This document shows, piece after piece, positions 52,087 to 63,151 of a DNA stretch of 64,000 nucleotides. The translations under genes and the position numbers were made by a program. Location: NCBI RefSeq assembly GCF_963576675.1, contig NC_088917.1, positions 12,552,001-12,616,000 of the forward strand. The letters are read 5' to 3'. The notes beneath the pieces are model-generated. The model ran no database searches and had not been told where the DNA came from. It worked only from the letters and a program-made list of their open reading frames with translations. The DNA is from Euphorbia lathyris. Taxonomy: Eukaryota; Streptophyta; Magnoliopsida; Malpighiales; Euphorbiaceae. The stretch's first letter is position 1. Each line of letters starts with the position of its first letter.

Positions 52087-53673
52087 TTATTGAAGAGGAT
52101 TAGACATACCGATAGCTTCCCTTGGTATGATGAACTGCTCACGAGCTAATAGCTTTGTGAAGATATCTGCAAGCTGTTCACCTGTTGGAACATAGGTCAG
52201 CTTGATCTCACCCTTGAGTACATGATCTCTGATGAAGTGATGCCTTATGCTGACATGCTTCATCCTGATGTGTTGGATTGGATTCTTTGATGAGTCAATG
52301 GCACTTTTGTTGTCACATTTGACTTCTATTGTTTTCGTTTGAACTCCATAATCATCCAGTTGTTGCTTGATCCATAGGACTTGTGCAACACAGCTTTCAG
52401 CAGCAATGTACTCAGCTTTAGTTGTTGACAGGGCAACTGAGGACTGCTTCTTACTGGACCAAGACACTAGACAGCTTCCAAGGAAGTGACATCCTCCTGA
52501 AGTGTTTTTCCGCTCAAGCTTTTCTCGTCCATAGTCAGCGTCAATGTATCCAACGAGTGTGAAATCGTTCGTGTTGGGATACCATAAACCTGCATTCACT
52601 GAGCTTTGCAAATATCTAAGGATTCTTTTTACAGCTATGTAATGAGATTCCTTAGGGTCAGCTTGATATCTTGCACAGTAACATACTGAGTACTGAATGT
52701 CTGTCCTACTTGCAGTTAGATAGAGTAGAGAGCCAATCATACCTCGATATAATTTGCTGTCTACTGACTTACCTTTTTCATCAGCACAAAGCACAGTGTC
52801 AGTACCCATTGGGGTAGATATTGGCTTACAATTTTCCATATCAAATTTCTTCAATATCTCCTTAGCATACTTAGTCTGACTAATGAAGATGCCATTCTTG
52901 CCTTGTTTGATTTGAAGTCCAAGGAAGAAGTTGAGTTCTCCCATCATTGACATCTCAAACTCAGTTTGCATCTGTTTGCTAAATTCCTTGCACATAGACT
53001 CATTAGTAGCACCAAAAATGATATCATCTACATATATTTGTGCCAATAGGGTATCTTTACCCTTTTTCTTAATGAATGAGGTTGTGTCAGCTTTTCCTCT
53101 GACATAGTTCCTAGTCAGCAGAAAACTGGTCAGCCTTTCGTACCAAGCACGTGGTGCTTGCTTCAGGCCGTACAGAGCCTTTTTTAGTTTATAAACATGG
53201 TTTGGGAATTTTGGATCCTCAAACCTTGGAGGCTGACTAACATAAACCTCTTCATTTATAACTCCATTAAGAAATGCACTCTTAACATCCATTTGGAACA
53301 ATTTAAAGTTCATAAAGGTAGCATATGCACACAATATTCTTATAGCATTTAATCTAGCTACGGGTGCAAAGGTCTCACCATAGTCAATACCTTCCTGCTG
53401 ACTGTAACCTTGAGCTACAAGTATGGCCTTGTTCCTGACTACGTTTCCCTGTTCATCTAGCTTATTGCGAAATACCCATTTTGTTCCTATGGTCTTTTGA
53501 TTCTTCGGTTTAGGCACTAAATCCCATACTTCGTTTCTCTTGAATAGATCAAGTTCCTCTTGTATAGCATTTATCCAGAATTCATCGTGCTCAGCTTCTG
53601 AGAAGTTTTTTGGTTCATGAACTGAGACGAACGCAACATTACTGAGATATCTCCTGAGTTGATTTCTGGTCAT
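52087..53673 (-). CDS. pol: Sirevirus reverse transcriptase and RNase H (end of pol)
   Basis: This 528-residue frame has RT motifs [67 protein letters not shown] and the catalytic YVDDIIF. RNase [42 protein letters not shown] and KCDNKSAI, then ADIFTKLL near the end. The catalytic residues look intact. It is the C-terminal part of a polyprotein whose upstream portion is broken, so this frame has no start of its own and would not be made as is. Confidence 0.92.
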   Translation of the reverse strand: MTRNQLRRYLSNVAFVSVHEPKNFSEAEHDEFWINAIQEELDLFKRNEVWDLVPKPKNQKTIGTKWVFRNKLDEQGNVVRNKAILVAQGYSQQEGIDYGETFAPVARLNAIRILCAYATFMNFKLFQMDVKSAFLNGVINEEVYVSQPPRFEDPKFPNHVYKLKKALYGLKQAPRAWYERLTSFLLTRNYVRGKADTTSFIKKKGKDTLLAQIYVDDIIFGATNESMCKEFSKQMQTEFEMSMMGELNFFLGLQIKQGKNGIFISQTKYAKEILKKFDMENCKPISTPMGTDTVLCADEKGKSVDSKLYRGMIGSLLYLTASRTDIQYSVCYCARYQADPKESHYIAVKRILRYLQSSVNAGLWYPNTNDFTLVGYIDADYGREKLERKNTSGGCHFLGSCLVSWSSKKQSSVALSTTKAEYIAAESCVAQVLWIKQQLDDYGVQTKTIEVKCDNKSAIDSSKNPIQHIRMKHVSIRHHFIRDHVLKGEIKLTYVPTGEQLADIFTKLLAREQFIIPREAIGMSNPLQ

Positions 53674-53793
53674 TAGGGTGTTCTCAGTAGCATCAAGAAT
53701 GGACTTCTCTGAGTGTCCTCTTGGAACCTTGATCTCCTTTGGTAGTGTAGTGTCTTCAGGGATAGGTGTTTCGACATTTTCTGCAGGATTATA

Positions 53794-54982
53794 TTAGTCA
53801 GCAAAGATAATTTCAGGTTCATTCTTAGCTTTGGTCAGCCCTTGAGGTTGTGACTCAGCGGCTCCATTTTGGTCAGCGGAAGCTGAGCATGTGTCATCTT
53901 CGGCAAGCTGACTTATCTTCGCTGCAGGGTCAATTTCATCGAACTCAATATGTACAGACTCTTCTAAAACCTGAGTTCGTTTATTAAACACCCTATATGT
54001 TTTGCTGTTTGTTGAGTACCCTAGAAAGATAGCTTCATCAGCTTTAGAATCAAACTTAGCAAGGTTGTCTTTAGTATTTAAAATAAAACATTTGCAACCA
54101 AAGGCACGAAAATATCCAATATTGGGTTTTCGTCCTTTCCAAAGTTAATAGGGGGTTTTCTTAAGTATAGGTCTGACTAAAGCCCTATTGAGTATGTAGC
54201 AAGCTCTGTTGATAGCTTCACCCCAGAAATACTTTGGAAGCCTATTCTCACTCAGCATTGTCCTAGCTATTTCAACTAAGGTTCTGTTCTTCCTTTCAAC
54301 TACCCCATTTTGTTGAGGCGTTCTAGGAGCAGAAAAATTATGGTCAATGCCGCTGACTTCACAGAATTCATCAAACTGTTGATTTTTGAATTTTCCGCCA
54401 TTATCACTTCGGATGTGAGCTAATTTTAGGTCTTTGTCATTTTCAAGTTTTCTAATCAGTTGAGAACATATCAAAAGCTTCATCTTTGCTACTCAGCAGA
54501 ATGACCCAAGTATACCGAGAAAAGTCATCTACAATGACCAAGGAAAATCTCTTACCACCCAAGCTCAGCGGCTGGATTGGTCCGAAAAGATCCAAGTGTA
54601 GTAACTCTAATGGACGCTTGGTTGAGACTACATTTTTACTTTGAAAAGACTTTTTGGTTTGTTTACCTTGCTGACAGGCATTGCATAATTGATCCTTTTC
54701 AAACCTGAGTTTGGGTAATCCCTCAACTATTTGCTTTCTTGCTAATTTGGCTAGGAGGTCCAAGCTTACATGACCAAGTCTCCTATGCCATAGCCAGGAA
54801 TTATCTTCCTTTGACACTAAGCATATATTTTTAGAAAACTTCTTTTCTAGGTCAAGCATGAAAACGTTTTCAACACGAGGGGCAGTTAAAATCAATTCAT
54901 TTGTTTTTCCCTCGAGTATCCTACACTCAGTGGCATCAAATACAACCTTTCTACCGCTGTCACACAGCTGAGCTATGCTCAA
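53794..54982 (-). pseudogene. Sirevirus integrase
   Basis: Zinc-binding part: WLWHRRLGHVSLDLLAKL, then CNACQQGKQTKKSF. Core: LLHLDLFGPIQ, then IRSDNGGKFKNQQFDEFC and QNGVVERKNRTLVEIARTML, giving the D, D and E positions. C-terminal part: near 54100-53950 the text continues through a 'FGCKCFILNTKDNLAKF' stretch to VFNKRTQVLEESVHIEFDE. A frameshift lies near 54460-54480 and a TAA follows at 53794, so the polyprotein is interrupted. Confidence 0.88.
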
Positions 54983-55215
54983 TAGGTTATATTTAAGACC
55001 CCTGACTAGGGAGACTGACTCAATAGTAGGATTACCACCAACGGTACCTGGCCCTACTATTTTACCCTTTTTGTTGTCTCCAAAACTTACATTTCCTCCT
55101 CGTTTATACTCAAGTGTAATGAACTAAGTTTCCTCACCAGTCATATGCCTTGAGCATGCGCTATCAATGTACCATAGCTTTGACTTCGCAGCACACCTGA
55201 GGCGCACCTGCAATT
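54983..55215 (-). pseudogene. Sirevirus protease region
   Basis: The minus strand reads QVRLRCAAKSKLWYIDSACS, then RHMTGEE, matching the Sirevirus protease 'WYLDSGCSRHMTGD' with Gly to Ala in the active-site DSG. Then GNVSFGDNKKGKIVGPGTVG follows. A frameshift separates it from the gag frame that ends at 55219. Confidence 0.8.
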
Positions 55216-55218
55216 GAA

Positions 55219-56962
55219 CTAGTTATCTTTAGGTACCCAATTCTTTTTGGGTCCTCGTTTGTTAGAGTCAACAGGTGATGCATCATATTTAATTTTGTGA
55301 CGGCATAAATTTATAGTGTGGCCATCTCTCCCACTGAAGTCATAATAGATTACCCTTTGGGGGTATTTCCATTTTTTGTCAGCACGATTGTGCTGAGCAT
55401 GCCACCATACCTTTGTGGTATGACCTTTCTTTCCGCAGAAGTCACATTGGACATTCTGCTGAGTATTCCACCTTTGCTGACTGGTACCCGAGTACTCAGC
55501 TTTTGGATGGAACCTCTTCTTAGCCGATGTATTCAGCTGGTTTTGTATTGATGTGATATCCTTCCACAGTTTCTTAGAATCTGATTGGACTTCACAGACA
55601 AACCTATGCATGATTTTTAGATTTTCATCTTGCCTAGTGTTGTCCTGAAGGAGATGTCGAAGGTCACTGAGTTTGACCTCCTCAATCTCATCACATCGCC
55701 TGCTGAGTGCTCTTACTTTCTTATTACACTTTTTTTATCAGTGTATAGAGATCACTCAGGGCATTAATCATTTCATTTCTAAGCAAGGGTAGAGACATTA
55801 CCTCAGTTGTATGTTCCTCATATTCAGATCCATCCGAGAGGTCAGCTTGCTTAGAGAGACATTGGTCAGCAGATTCGTCAGCCATGAAACAGATATTTGC
55901 TGACTCAGTGGCATCAGCTTCTGATGAGGTTGACTCATCACTATCACTCCATGTGGCCACCATTGCCTTTCTGCTTCCCTTCTTGTCTTTCTTTAGGGTA
56001 GGATAGCTTGATTTGATGTGCCCAGCTTGATGGCATTCAAAGCAAGTAATAGGCTTTGAGCTGTCCTTCTTGTGTCTACTGTCGCTAGACTCAGCTTTGT
56101 ATTTATCGCTTCTTTTGAATGGCCTTTTGCTGTTCTTATCATTTTTCCTAAACAGCTTCTTCATCTTCTTGGTAAACATGGCCATTTCCTCATCATCTGA
56201 TGAGTCAGCTTCGGTTGAGTCAGCTTTCATGACAAGAGATTTTTGCTTCTTGTCCTCAGTTTTTTCTTTAGCCTCAAAATTTTTCATGGAGATCTCATGG
56301 GTCAGCAGAGATCCGATGAGCTCATCATATTTGTATGTGGTCAGGTCCTGAGCTTCTTCAACAGCTGTCTTCTTAGCTTGCCATCTCTTGGGGAGACTTC
56401 TCAAGATTTTCTTCACCTGTTCTTCTTTTGTGAAGTTCTTGCCGAGTCTCTTAAGCTCATTTATGATGTTAGTAAATCTTGCATTCATCTCTGAGATGTC
56501 TTCATTATCATTCATCTTGAACAACTCGTATAGCCGCATATGCTGGTTCACTTTGGACTCCTTGACCTTGCTAGTTCCTTCATAGGTCACCTCTACCTTC
56601 TTCTAGATTTCTTGTGCTGACTCACAACTTGAAATCTTATTGTACTCTGCAACATCTAACGCACAGTGAAGCATATTTATAGCAGAAGCATTATTTTGTA
56701 ATTTTTTAAGGTCATCATCTGACCACTTATCCTCGCTTTTGACAGTTTTCACACCGTCAATGGTTTCATAGGGAACAAACGGGCCTTGGACTATAGCTAG
56801 CCATGCACTCATGTTTGTTGCCTGAATGAAGTTTTTCATCCTGTTCTTCCAAAATGTATAATTAGATCCAAAGAACAGAGGAGGCCGACTAATAGATAAT
56901 CCCTCAGGGAGTATCTGGGTTGTTTGATTTCCTGGAAGGAAACGAGTGCTATTCTTAGCCAT
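55219..56962 (-). pseudogene. Sirevirus Gag with eroded zinc knuckles
   Basis: The start is at 56962 (MAKNSTRFLPGNQTTQ), close to the primer site. RPPLFFGSNYTFWKNRMKNF, then GTSKVKESKVNQHMRLYELF and VKKILRSLPKRWQAKKTAVE are Sirevirus Gag. A CCHC knuckle CFECHQAGHIKSSY has lost its last Cys to Tyr. Two further knuckles near 55470 and 55350 are also damaged (CDFCGKKGHTTKVW and YDFSGRDGHTINLC). A TAG at 56603 replaces an expected Trp, and a one-base shift lies in a homopolymer near 55730. The product is not functional. Confidence 0.87.
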
Positions 56963-57010
56963 TACATGGATCAGCTCAAGATAGTTTTATCTTGAATAGT
57001 GAGCTATTGA

Positions 57011-57022
57011 GCTCTGATACCA
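57011..57022 (-). other. Sirevirus primer binding site (initiator tRNA-Met)
   Basis: On the minus strand TGGTATCAGAGC begins two bases after the 5' LTR, a complete match to the usual plant copia primer site. Confidence 0.9.
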
Positions 57023-57024
57023 CT

Positions 57025-57291
57025 TGTTGGTCCCATGTAACGTAGTAGGATTAGTTCCAATGGGGGGGTTAGGAACTAATGTAACTTTTTCGCTTAATAA
57101 TGCTGACTTAATTAAATGTTTGACAATTCAACTCATCTTTAGGTCAGCAAGACTGAGTGAGGTGTGAGACAGCTTTAATCAGATACTGACTAGAGCTGTT
57201 TCAATTGTGAGTTGGGAAATAACACTTTGAGTTAGCTTCCAACTCAGCGTCGGCTTATACAAATTATTTACTGAGCAATTTTAAGCAAGTA

Positions 57292-57341
<50 letters not shown>

Positions 57342-58434
57342 AGAGAAAGAGTTAGAGATTACTCAGCAGACTTATCCTAGTTCGGCCTCACCGCCTACGT
57401 CCAGTCCCCGGAATCCTTCCGACCTTTTTCAATCCTCTAATGAGCTCTTTAAAGGTAGAGCACAAACCTTTTACAATAGCAACTGAGTATGCAAGAGTAC
57501 CGTCCTCTATTCGTCTACTCAATCCTATCTACCACTGAATACTATAACCGAGTATTCAGATTTTCTCTACCACTGAGTACTATAACCGAGTACTCAGATT
57601 CACTCTTCTAACCTTTACAATTGATATAAAAGTTTGTTCTCACTCAAAATAAGAACACTTTAGATGAATAAAATTCACTCTAGACTTTTACACAATGATT
57701 GGAGTTTGGTGTAAGAGCTTGCTTTGTTTCTTTTCAGACAGCTTCTATTTTGGAATTTTCACTCAGTGAAGATTAGCTTTTCTGTCTGTATCTCGTATGT
57801 GTCTTATGTGTGTATGATCCAAGTGATGGACTTGTCTATTTATAGTGAGTTCTGAAGCTTCAATGATTTGAAAATCCGACATAGCCGTTGTGAGAAGAAC
57901 GGTCTTCTTCGTCATCACGTGGTCAGCTTCCAGAACCGCAGGCCAATCCTGTCGTCTGATTTGCACAGGAGCCAAGCTTGCCAGATTCGTCTTCTTGCGC
58001 TAGGTTTGTCTTCTTGTGCCAGGTTTGTCTTCTTGCCAAAAGTCAGACGGTCCATGCATCTCGAAAAGGTCTTTAAAACGGATTTCCAAGACTTCTGATT
58101 TGTGTCAGACCTTGTCTGTCAAGTTGACGGATCATTGACGCTGACTTGGTTATTGCTCAGCTTGACTCAACGACTTCGCCTTCAAGCTTCTCTGAAGAAG
58201 ACATTTCTTTCGTAAGGCTGAGTTGCATTCCACTCAGCTTCCGCTGTGTGTCTTGCTCATGCTGACTTTGTTCTGTCTTTCTTTTATAAGCTTTCAGTTC
58301 CTGTTCTCGTTAGTCAACTTACTCAACATTGAACAAACTCATTAGTACAATTAAATCAAAGCACTTAAATTTAATTGTTTTAATCATGGGAATAATTTTG
58401 GCAAATCAAAATCATGTGGAAAGGTGTTTCAACA
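57025..58434 (-). repeat. Sirevirus 5' LTR
   Basis: This is a 1410-bp copy of 46425-47837 with the same termini. It lacks a 16-bp segment present in the other LTR (near 46647-46662) and has a longer (AT)n tract (57303-57339). Minus-strand TATAAATAG lies at 57836-57844. Confidence 0.93.
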
Positions 58435-58439
58435 CTGAT

Positions 58440-60054
58440 TAGATCCATCTGCCTAGGAAATCCTCAGCAATTCCAAACAGCGTGGAGGAAAGTGGATCGC
58501 CTTATCGGACCCCGCAAGAGCAACCAAAGAAACCTTTGACTCCACCACCTAAAGAAATTGAAATTCTAGCTGATCTCAGAATTTCCAGGATCCAATTTCT
58601 GAACCTCGGGGAGAAGCCAAAGGCTTCCAGCACAGCAAGTAAGAAGTTTCAATCTAAGCTGTCAAACGCCTTTCTGATATCAATTTTCAAAGCCATGTTG
58701 CCCCTAAAACATTTCTTTTTAAGCAAATTGACACCCTCAGAAGCTGCAGCGATGCAATGATGTATATTTCTGCCAGCTATGAAACCAAATTGATTGTCAG
58801 AAATTATTTTGGAGGCAATAGTAGCTAGCCTGTCAGAATAAGCCTGGAAATTATCTTGTAATTAAAATTACCCATTGCAACAGGTCGAAATTGCTGAATT
58901 TCGTTTGCCCCCTCAACTTTGGGAATGAGTGCAATGATGTTAAATTTTAAACCGGGAAGCATATATCCAGTATCAAAGAAGGAGTGAGCCATCTGGCACA
59001 CATCTGGCCCAATAATGACCCAAAAATGCTGATAAAACACTCCCCCAAAACCATCAGGCCCCAGAGAACTGTCTCTATTCATGTTAAAAACAGCATTTCT
59101 AATCTCAGAAACCGAGGGGCGCCCAGTAAGAGTGACATTATCCTTTTCCGTCACACTATGAGGAATTACGGAGTTGACGGCTTCATAATCGATATGCCTT
59201 AAACTGCCAGTGAAAAGTGTCTCATAGTAGCTAACGACATACTATGAAATTACATTTTCATCCTGCACAATATTATCATTGATCAGAAGGCTATTCAAAG
59301 AGGATTGCACCTTTCGAATTTTAGCCGAGTGGTGAAAGAAGGCTGAGTTTCTATCTCCTGCATTTAACCATTTTTCTCTACTTTTATCCCTGAGGAGCAG
59401 CTCCTGTCTATACAGCTAAAGATCAAGGTCCTGCTGAGCTTCGGCTTCTTGAGCAAAGGAAGTTTCATTGAGACCATCCCTGGATATCTTGGCTTGAATT
59501 TATTCCAGTTTGACCAAGGCAGTTGAAATATTTTTATCCACCAGGCCAAAGACTTCTTCATTCCAATCCCTGAGCTTAGGCCTGAGAGTCTTTAGCTTAT
59601 GACACAAAAGCTGAGCTGGCGGCAAAGAGAGACTGCAAGAGGTCCAGTGATCACTAATTAGCTTGTGTAGAGAGCTATGCATGGTCCACATAGAGAGGAA
59701 GCGAAAACTCCCTTTCCGGGCAATGCCAGAAGCACAATTGAGGAGGATCGGGCAGTGACCAGACTTGTTGTGTGGTAAAACCGAGCAATTAACTCTGTCC
59801 CTACCAAGGCCCTATCTAGCCTGCATTCCACATGATTATCCCCCATTCTGCCATTCGACCAAGTAAGCTGCATGTCAGTGCTATCCACCTTATTTAGGCC
59901 ACCATTCCGGATAAAGTCCCTAAAATCACGACAGCTACTTTCAGAAGGACTTCTCCCAGTTTTTTCATGAGCACTCGTAACTGCGTTGAAATCTCCCAAA
60001 ACAAGCCGTTTATCACAATCAGAAATAGCTAGAACAGAATCCCAAAGAATTCTT
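58440..60054 (-). pseudogene. L1-B ORF2, middle part (endonuclease end and RT N-terminal half)
   Basis: From high to low: RILWDSVLAISDCDKRLVLG, then DFNAV and ECRLDRALV (endonuclease). RT follows: PSVSEIRNAVFNMNRDSSLG, then PDGFGG, LIPKVEGANEIQQFRPVAMG and, in a shifted frame, a 'NMALKIDIRKAFDSLDW' block near 58690 and RQGDPLS near 58475. Several stops and shifts are present. The Sirevirus target lies between the RQGDPLS and YADD blocks of RT. The solo LTR target lies in the endonuclease. Confidence 0.85.
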
Positions 60055-61402
60055 TGTTGAAACACCTTTCCACATGATTTTGATTTGACAAAATTATTTA
60101 AGTAAAATTAAATATATTCCAAAAACACTAAGTTTAAATGCTTTAATTTATTACACTAATGTGTTTGTTCAATGTTGAGTTAAATTGTTTATAAGACATA
60201 AAGACTAAAAGGCTTAAAGCCCAATACGGAAGTCAAAGCCCAAGTCAAACAAATCAAGACCACTCGGCCCGCGTGTGCAAAACGTTGCCATTGTGTAGAA
60301 AACGCAGCTCAGCATAAGAAGGATCGAGAAGACCTTCGTTGAACAACTTCGGAACGAAGCTGCTGAGTTGTATCGACAAAGAGTACAAGACAGTAGCTGA
60401 GCAAGAACAACTTCCAAACAAAGTATTTCTACTTTGGGTAAAGTTCAGAAGACACAGAAAGCTGTCTAGTTGACCTTACCATAAATGGAGAGACATTCTG
60501 CCGGACTGACTAAAAGCTGCTCAGCACTGACCGAAGACAAAAGATACTTGAATCTGATTGGCCAGGAGCACTGAGCAGGACTGAGTGACAACGACAGGAA
60601 GCTGTTTCCCTCCAACGGTTATTTCGAAATTCGAAATGACTGATGCCTCAGACGTCTCTATAAATAGGGCCTTTCAGTTGCTTCATTTGACACAGAACTT
60701 TCATCAAGCCATTACGCTGACCAAAATTCTACTCAAAGTTCTGTGAGAAAAGGCAAAGCAAATACTTACACCAAATTCTATATCTTTCGTGTAAAAGTCT
60801 AGAGTGATTATTCAATCATCTAAGGTGTCTTAGCAATTGTTGTTTAGGACAAATCTTTATCATTTCTAGAGATTAGAAAGGAGAGGCTGAGTACTCGGTT
60901 ATAGTACTCAGCGAGAGATTAGGAGTGAGTAGAGGTATAGAGGAAGGTACTCTTGTTATACTCAGCTTCTAAGTTGTAAAAGGTTTGATGCTCTACCGTT
61001 AAAGAGCTCAGTAGAGAATTCGAAAGCTCGGAACGTGTTCCGGGGACAGGACGTAGGCTTAGAGGCCGAACCTAGATAAATCTGCTGAGTAACATCTTTC
61101 TAACCTTAAACTCCTTAATATATATATTGCTTGCTTAAACAAAACTGACCAAGTAAAGAGGTCACGTTGAGTTGTGTTGTATTGAGTATCTGAGTTCAGG
61201 AATAGACTCAAGTGCTATCTCCTGACTCAAAGAAAGAAGCTGACTTAGTCACCAGTTGACTAAGCCAGTGTCTTAATTTACTCAGCGCGCTGTGTAATCC
61301 TTTTTTCAAAGTAAAAGAAGTCAACCTTAACGTATTAAAATTTTAAATAGTTCCTATCCCCCCCCCCTTGGAACTAACTTGTTACGTTATAAGGGATCAA
61401 CA
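60055..61402 (+). mobile_element. Solo LTR related to the Sirevirus, opposite orientation
   Basis: This is 1348 bp, from TGTTGAAACACCTTTCCACA to AAGGGATCAACA, with an exact 5-bp duplication TTCTT (60050-60054 and 61403-61407). It aligns with the reverse complement of the LTRs at 46425 and 57025 but with much divergence, so it is an older or different subfamily. It has TATAAATAG at 60659-60667 and a conserved 25-base palindrome at 60887-60911. A run of C at 61358-61367 replaces the complement of the LTR's G-run. Confidence 0.9.
60659..60667 (+). promoter_or_regulatory. Candidate TATA box of the solo LTR
   Basis: TATAAATAG occurs in CTCTATAAATAGGGCC, about 600 bp into the LTR. The homologous box is present in both Sirevirus LTRs. 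Confidence 0.6.
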
Positions 61403-61742
61403 TTCTTCTCCTACCAGCACTATTATTACCATAGACAAAACTAAATTGAAAACATTCAGCAGCTAAACTGTACCTGATAGTGATATGTTGCTCATGACTG
61501 AGGATGATAGCACATCGATTGCTGATACTAATCTTCGAAAATAGCCAAATGGAATTGTTGGCATTTTGTGAGATTAATTGCAATCCAAGAGAGTTCCAGA
61601 AGAATGCCGGAACTTTATCAAAATCCACCATTCGTTCAGAAATACAAACAAGGTCAGGGTTATTCGATCTGCAGATCAACCTGAGCGCTCTCTGGGTACC
61701 CGTGTTATGGATTCCCCTACAATTCCAGTATAGAATAATCAT
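61403..61742 (-). pseudogene. L1-B ORF2, N-terminal endonuclease part
   Basis: It starts at 61742 with MIILYWNCRGIHNTGTQRAL, then PDLVCISERM, the first blocks of the L1 apurinic-type endonuclease. It is cut after NNSAGRR by the solo LTR and resumes at 60054. The ATG overlaps the ORF1 stop as ATGA (61739-61742 on the minus strand). Confidence 0.88.
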
Positions 61743-63085
61743 GTGTATTTAACAGGAATACTATCTCGGCCTATTAGCTTTTTGGCCTTAGGCTTTTTCC
61801 GAGCTGTAATCCAGTCACTTCCTTCAGCTGCATATTCATTAACAATGCCCAAATCCCTGTTCTTTGATCTAATCGCATATTGAGTCCATTCAGGAGAATC
61901 GGTTAGGAAATTTACCTCTTTAGGTAGTACAGTTGCTACTGTCAGTGCAAACCCTTCTGAGTCTGATGCTGAACGACTTCCCCCTTCGCTACAATCACCC
62001 CATAGTGAAGACTCCGTCCTGTTTCCCTCAGTTCCAGTCCCCAGGGCATCAGTCTTGTGTAGAACCATTTGCAAAGGATTTATCAACAGGTCTTTATCAC
62101 CTCTATCCCTTGAGACTTCCGCCTTATTCATATTTACTTCCTCATCTCGAAAGCCATTAACATTATTAGCATCTGATTGAACCCATCGCCCAGCTTTGGC
62201 ATATCTCTACTGTTTTCCTTTCTGAACCTGCTGTTTCGCCTCTACATTCCGCCGACAATGCGTTGACGAATGGCCAATAGCCGAGCAAGTACCACAAACC
62301 ATTGGGAGATTCTCATACTCTAAGTAAACCCACTGCTTATGATTATACGTATCAATTCGGAGCTTAGATTGAACTTCTTTGGTCAACTCAACATCAATGA
62401 GCACTCTAGCGTAGTGCCCAAATTCGCCATTTACCGTATTCTGATCGAATCGAATGGGAACCCCAACAGCTCGAGCGATGCTAGAAATGATTCTGGTGTC
62501 CCAGAATTCCCAGAGCAGATTGTATAGCCTAACTCAGACCTGTGCAGAAGTGGACTTATGTAGTTCCGGATTGAATCCAGGAGTCCAAGGCGAAAACCTA
62601 ATAATGCCCGGTTTTAACGAAATAGCACCAAGTCCCCAAATAGATTGAAGTGCTCTATCATCAGGCATAATTATTTGATAAAAACCTTTCCCAGGAGAAA
62701 TCAATTTCCAGTCTAGGTTGCGTTTCCATACCCGATTCAATTTATGTTTGAGCTCCGCGTGCCTCCATTGCCGATCCCCTTTGTTCAGAGTAACTCTACC
62801 AATCACAGAGTGCTGCACAGATTTGATCCTTTCCTCATATATATCTTGAGGGATTCTGACCGCCATGAAGCCTCCCTCTTCAGATACAGCCGGTTGGGTT
62901 GGCGCAGGAATTGCCGTTGATGAAGTCGAACCTTTCACAGCTTCTGCAAAGGAGGGCGGAGAGTTGCGCAACGCTTGTCGCTTAGGAGCAGAAACATGTT
63001 TAGAGAATCGAGCAAAAGAATTCCGGTCAAAAAGGTGCGCAATGGCGAACGGCTCATCGCCGGCCACCGAGGAAGAAGACGCCAT
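61739..63085 (-). pseudogene. L1-B ORF1 (DUF4283-type RNA-binding protein with zinc knuckle)
   Basis: It starts at 63085 (MASSSSVAGDEPFAIAHLFD). The DUF4283 pattern runs from about residue 85: VIGRVTLNKGDRQWRHAELK, WKLISPGKGFYQIIMPDDRA, ISLKPGIIRFSPWTPGFNPE. A knuckle CGTCSAIGHSSTHC follows near 62295. The C-terminal part is Glu/Ser/Lys-rich and ends KKPKAKKLIGRDSIPVKYT. In-frame stops lie at 62534 (a TGA where Trp is expected, as in AQVWVRL of relatives) and 62207 (TAG). The frame is otherwise continuous. Confidence 0.86.
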
Positions 63086-63151
63086 CTCAGGTTAGGTCAT
63101 CCGCCTCGGACAAATTTCCTTAAGATTTTGCTTCCCGACACAAATGTTGTT

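Larger units (their letters stand above)
46425..58434 (-). mobile_element. Sirevirus-type Ty1/copia element, complete but decayed
   Basis: This is 12010 bp with LTRs of 1413 and 1410 bp and an exact 5-bp duplication, CTGAT (46420-46424 and 58435-58439). On the minus strand the order is LTR, primer site, gag, protease, integrase, RT-RNase H, spacer, a long 3' ORF, purine tract, LTR. The lineage call rests on the DSACSRHMTG protease motif, the several zinc knuckles in gag, the integrase wording and the ORF after pol. The LTRs differ by about 30 substitutions by eye plus a 16-bp indel and microsatellite changes, so it is clearly older than the Athila. Confidence 0.92.
44196..63136 (-). mobile_element. 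L1-B: plant L1 LINE, split by a Sirevirus and a solo LTR
   Basis: A perfect 15-bp target duplication, GACACAAATGTTGTT, lies at 44181-44195 and 63137-63151. The poly(A) appears as T-run on the plus strand from 44196. Subtracting the two LTR insertions with their duplications leaves about 5.57 kb. ORF1 starts only 51 bases from the 5' end, so the 5' UTR is probably slightly truncated. Both ORFs carry stops. L1-B is of a different family from L1-A. Confidence 0.92.

Noticed and set aside
47166..58098. Matching pairs of short frames (47166-47501 and 57763-58098)
   Set aside because: Both pairs are inside the two Sirevirus LTRs; they are LTR sequence rather than genes.
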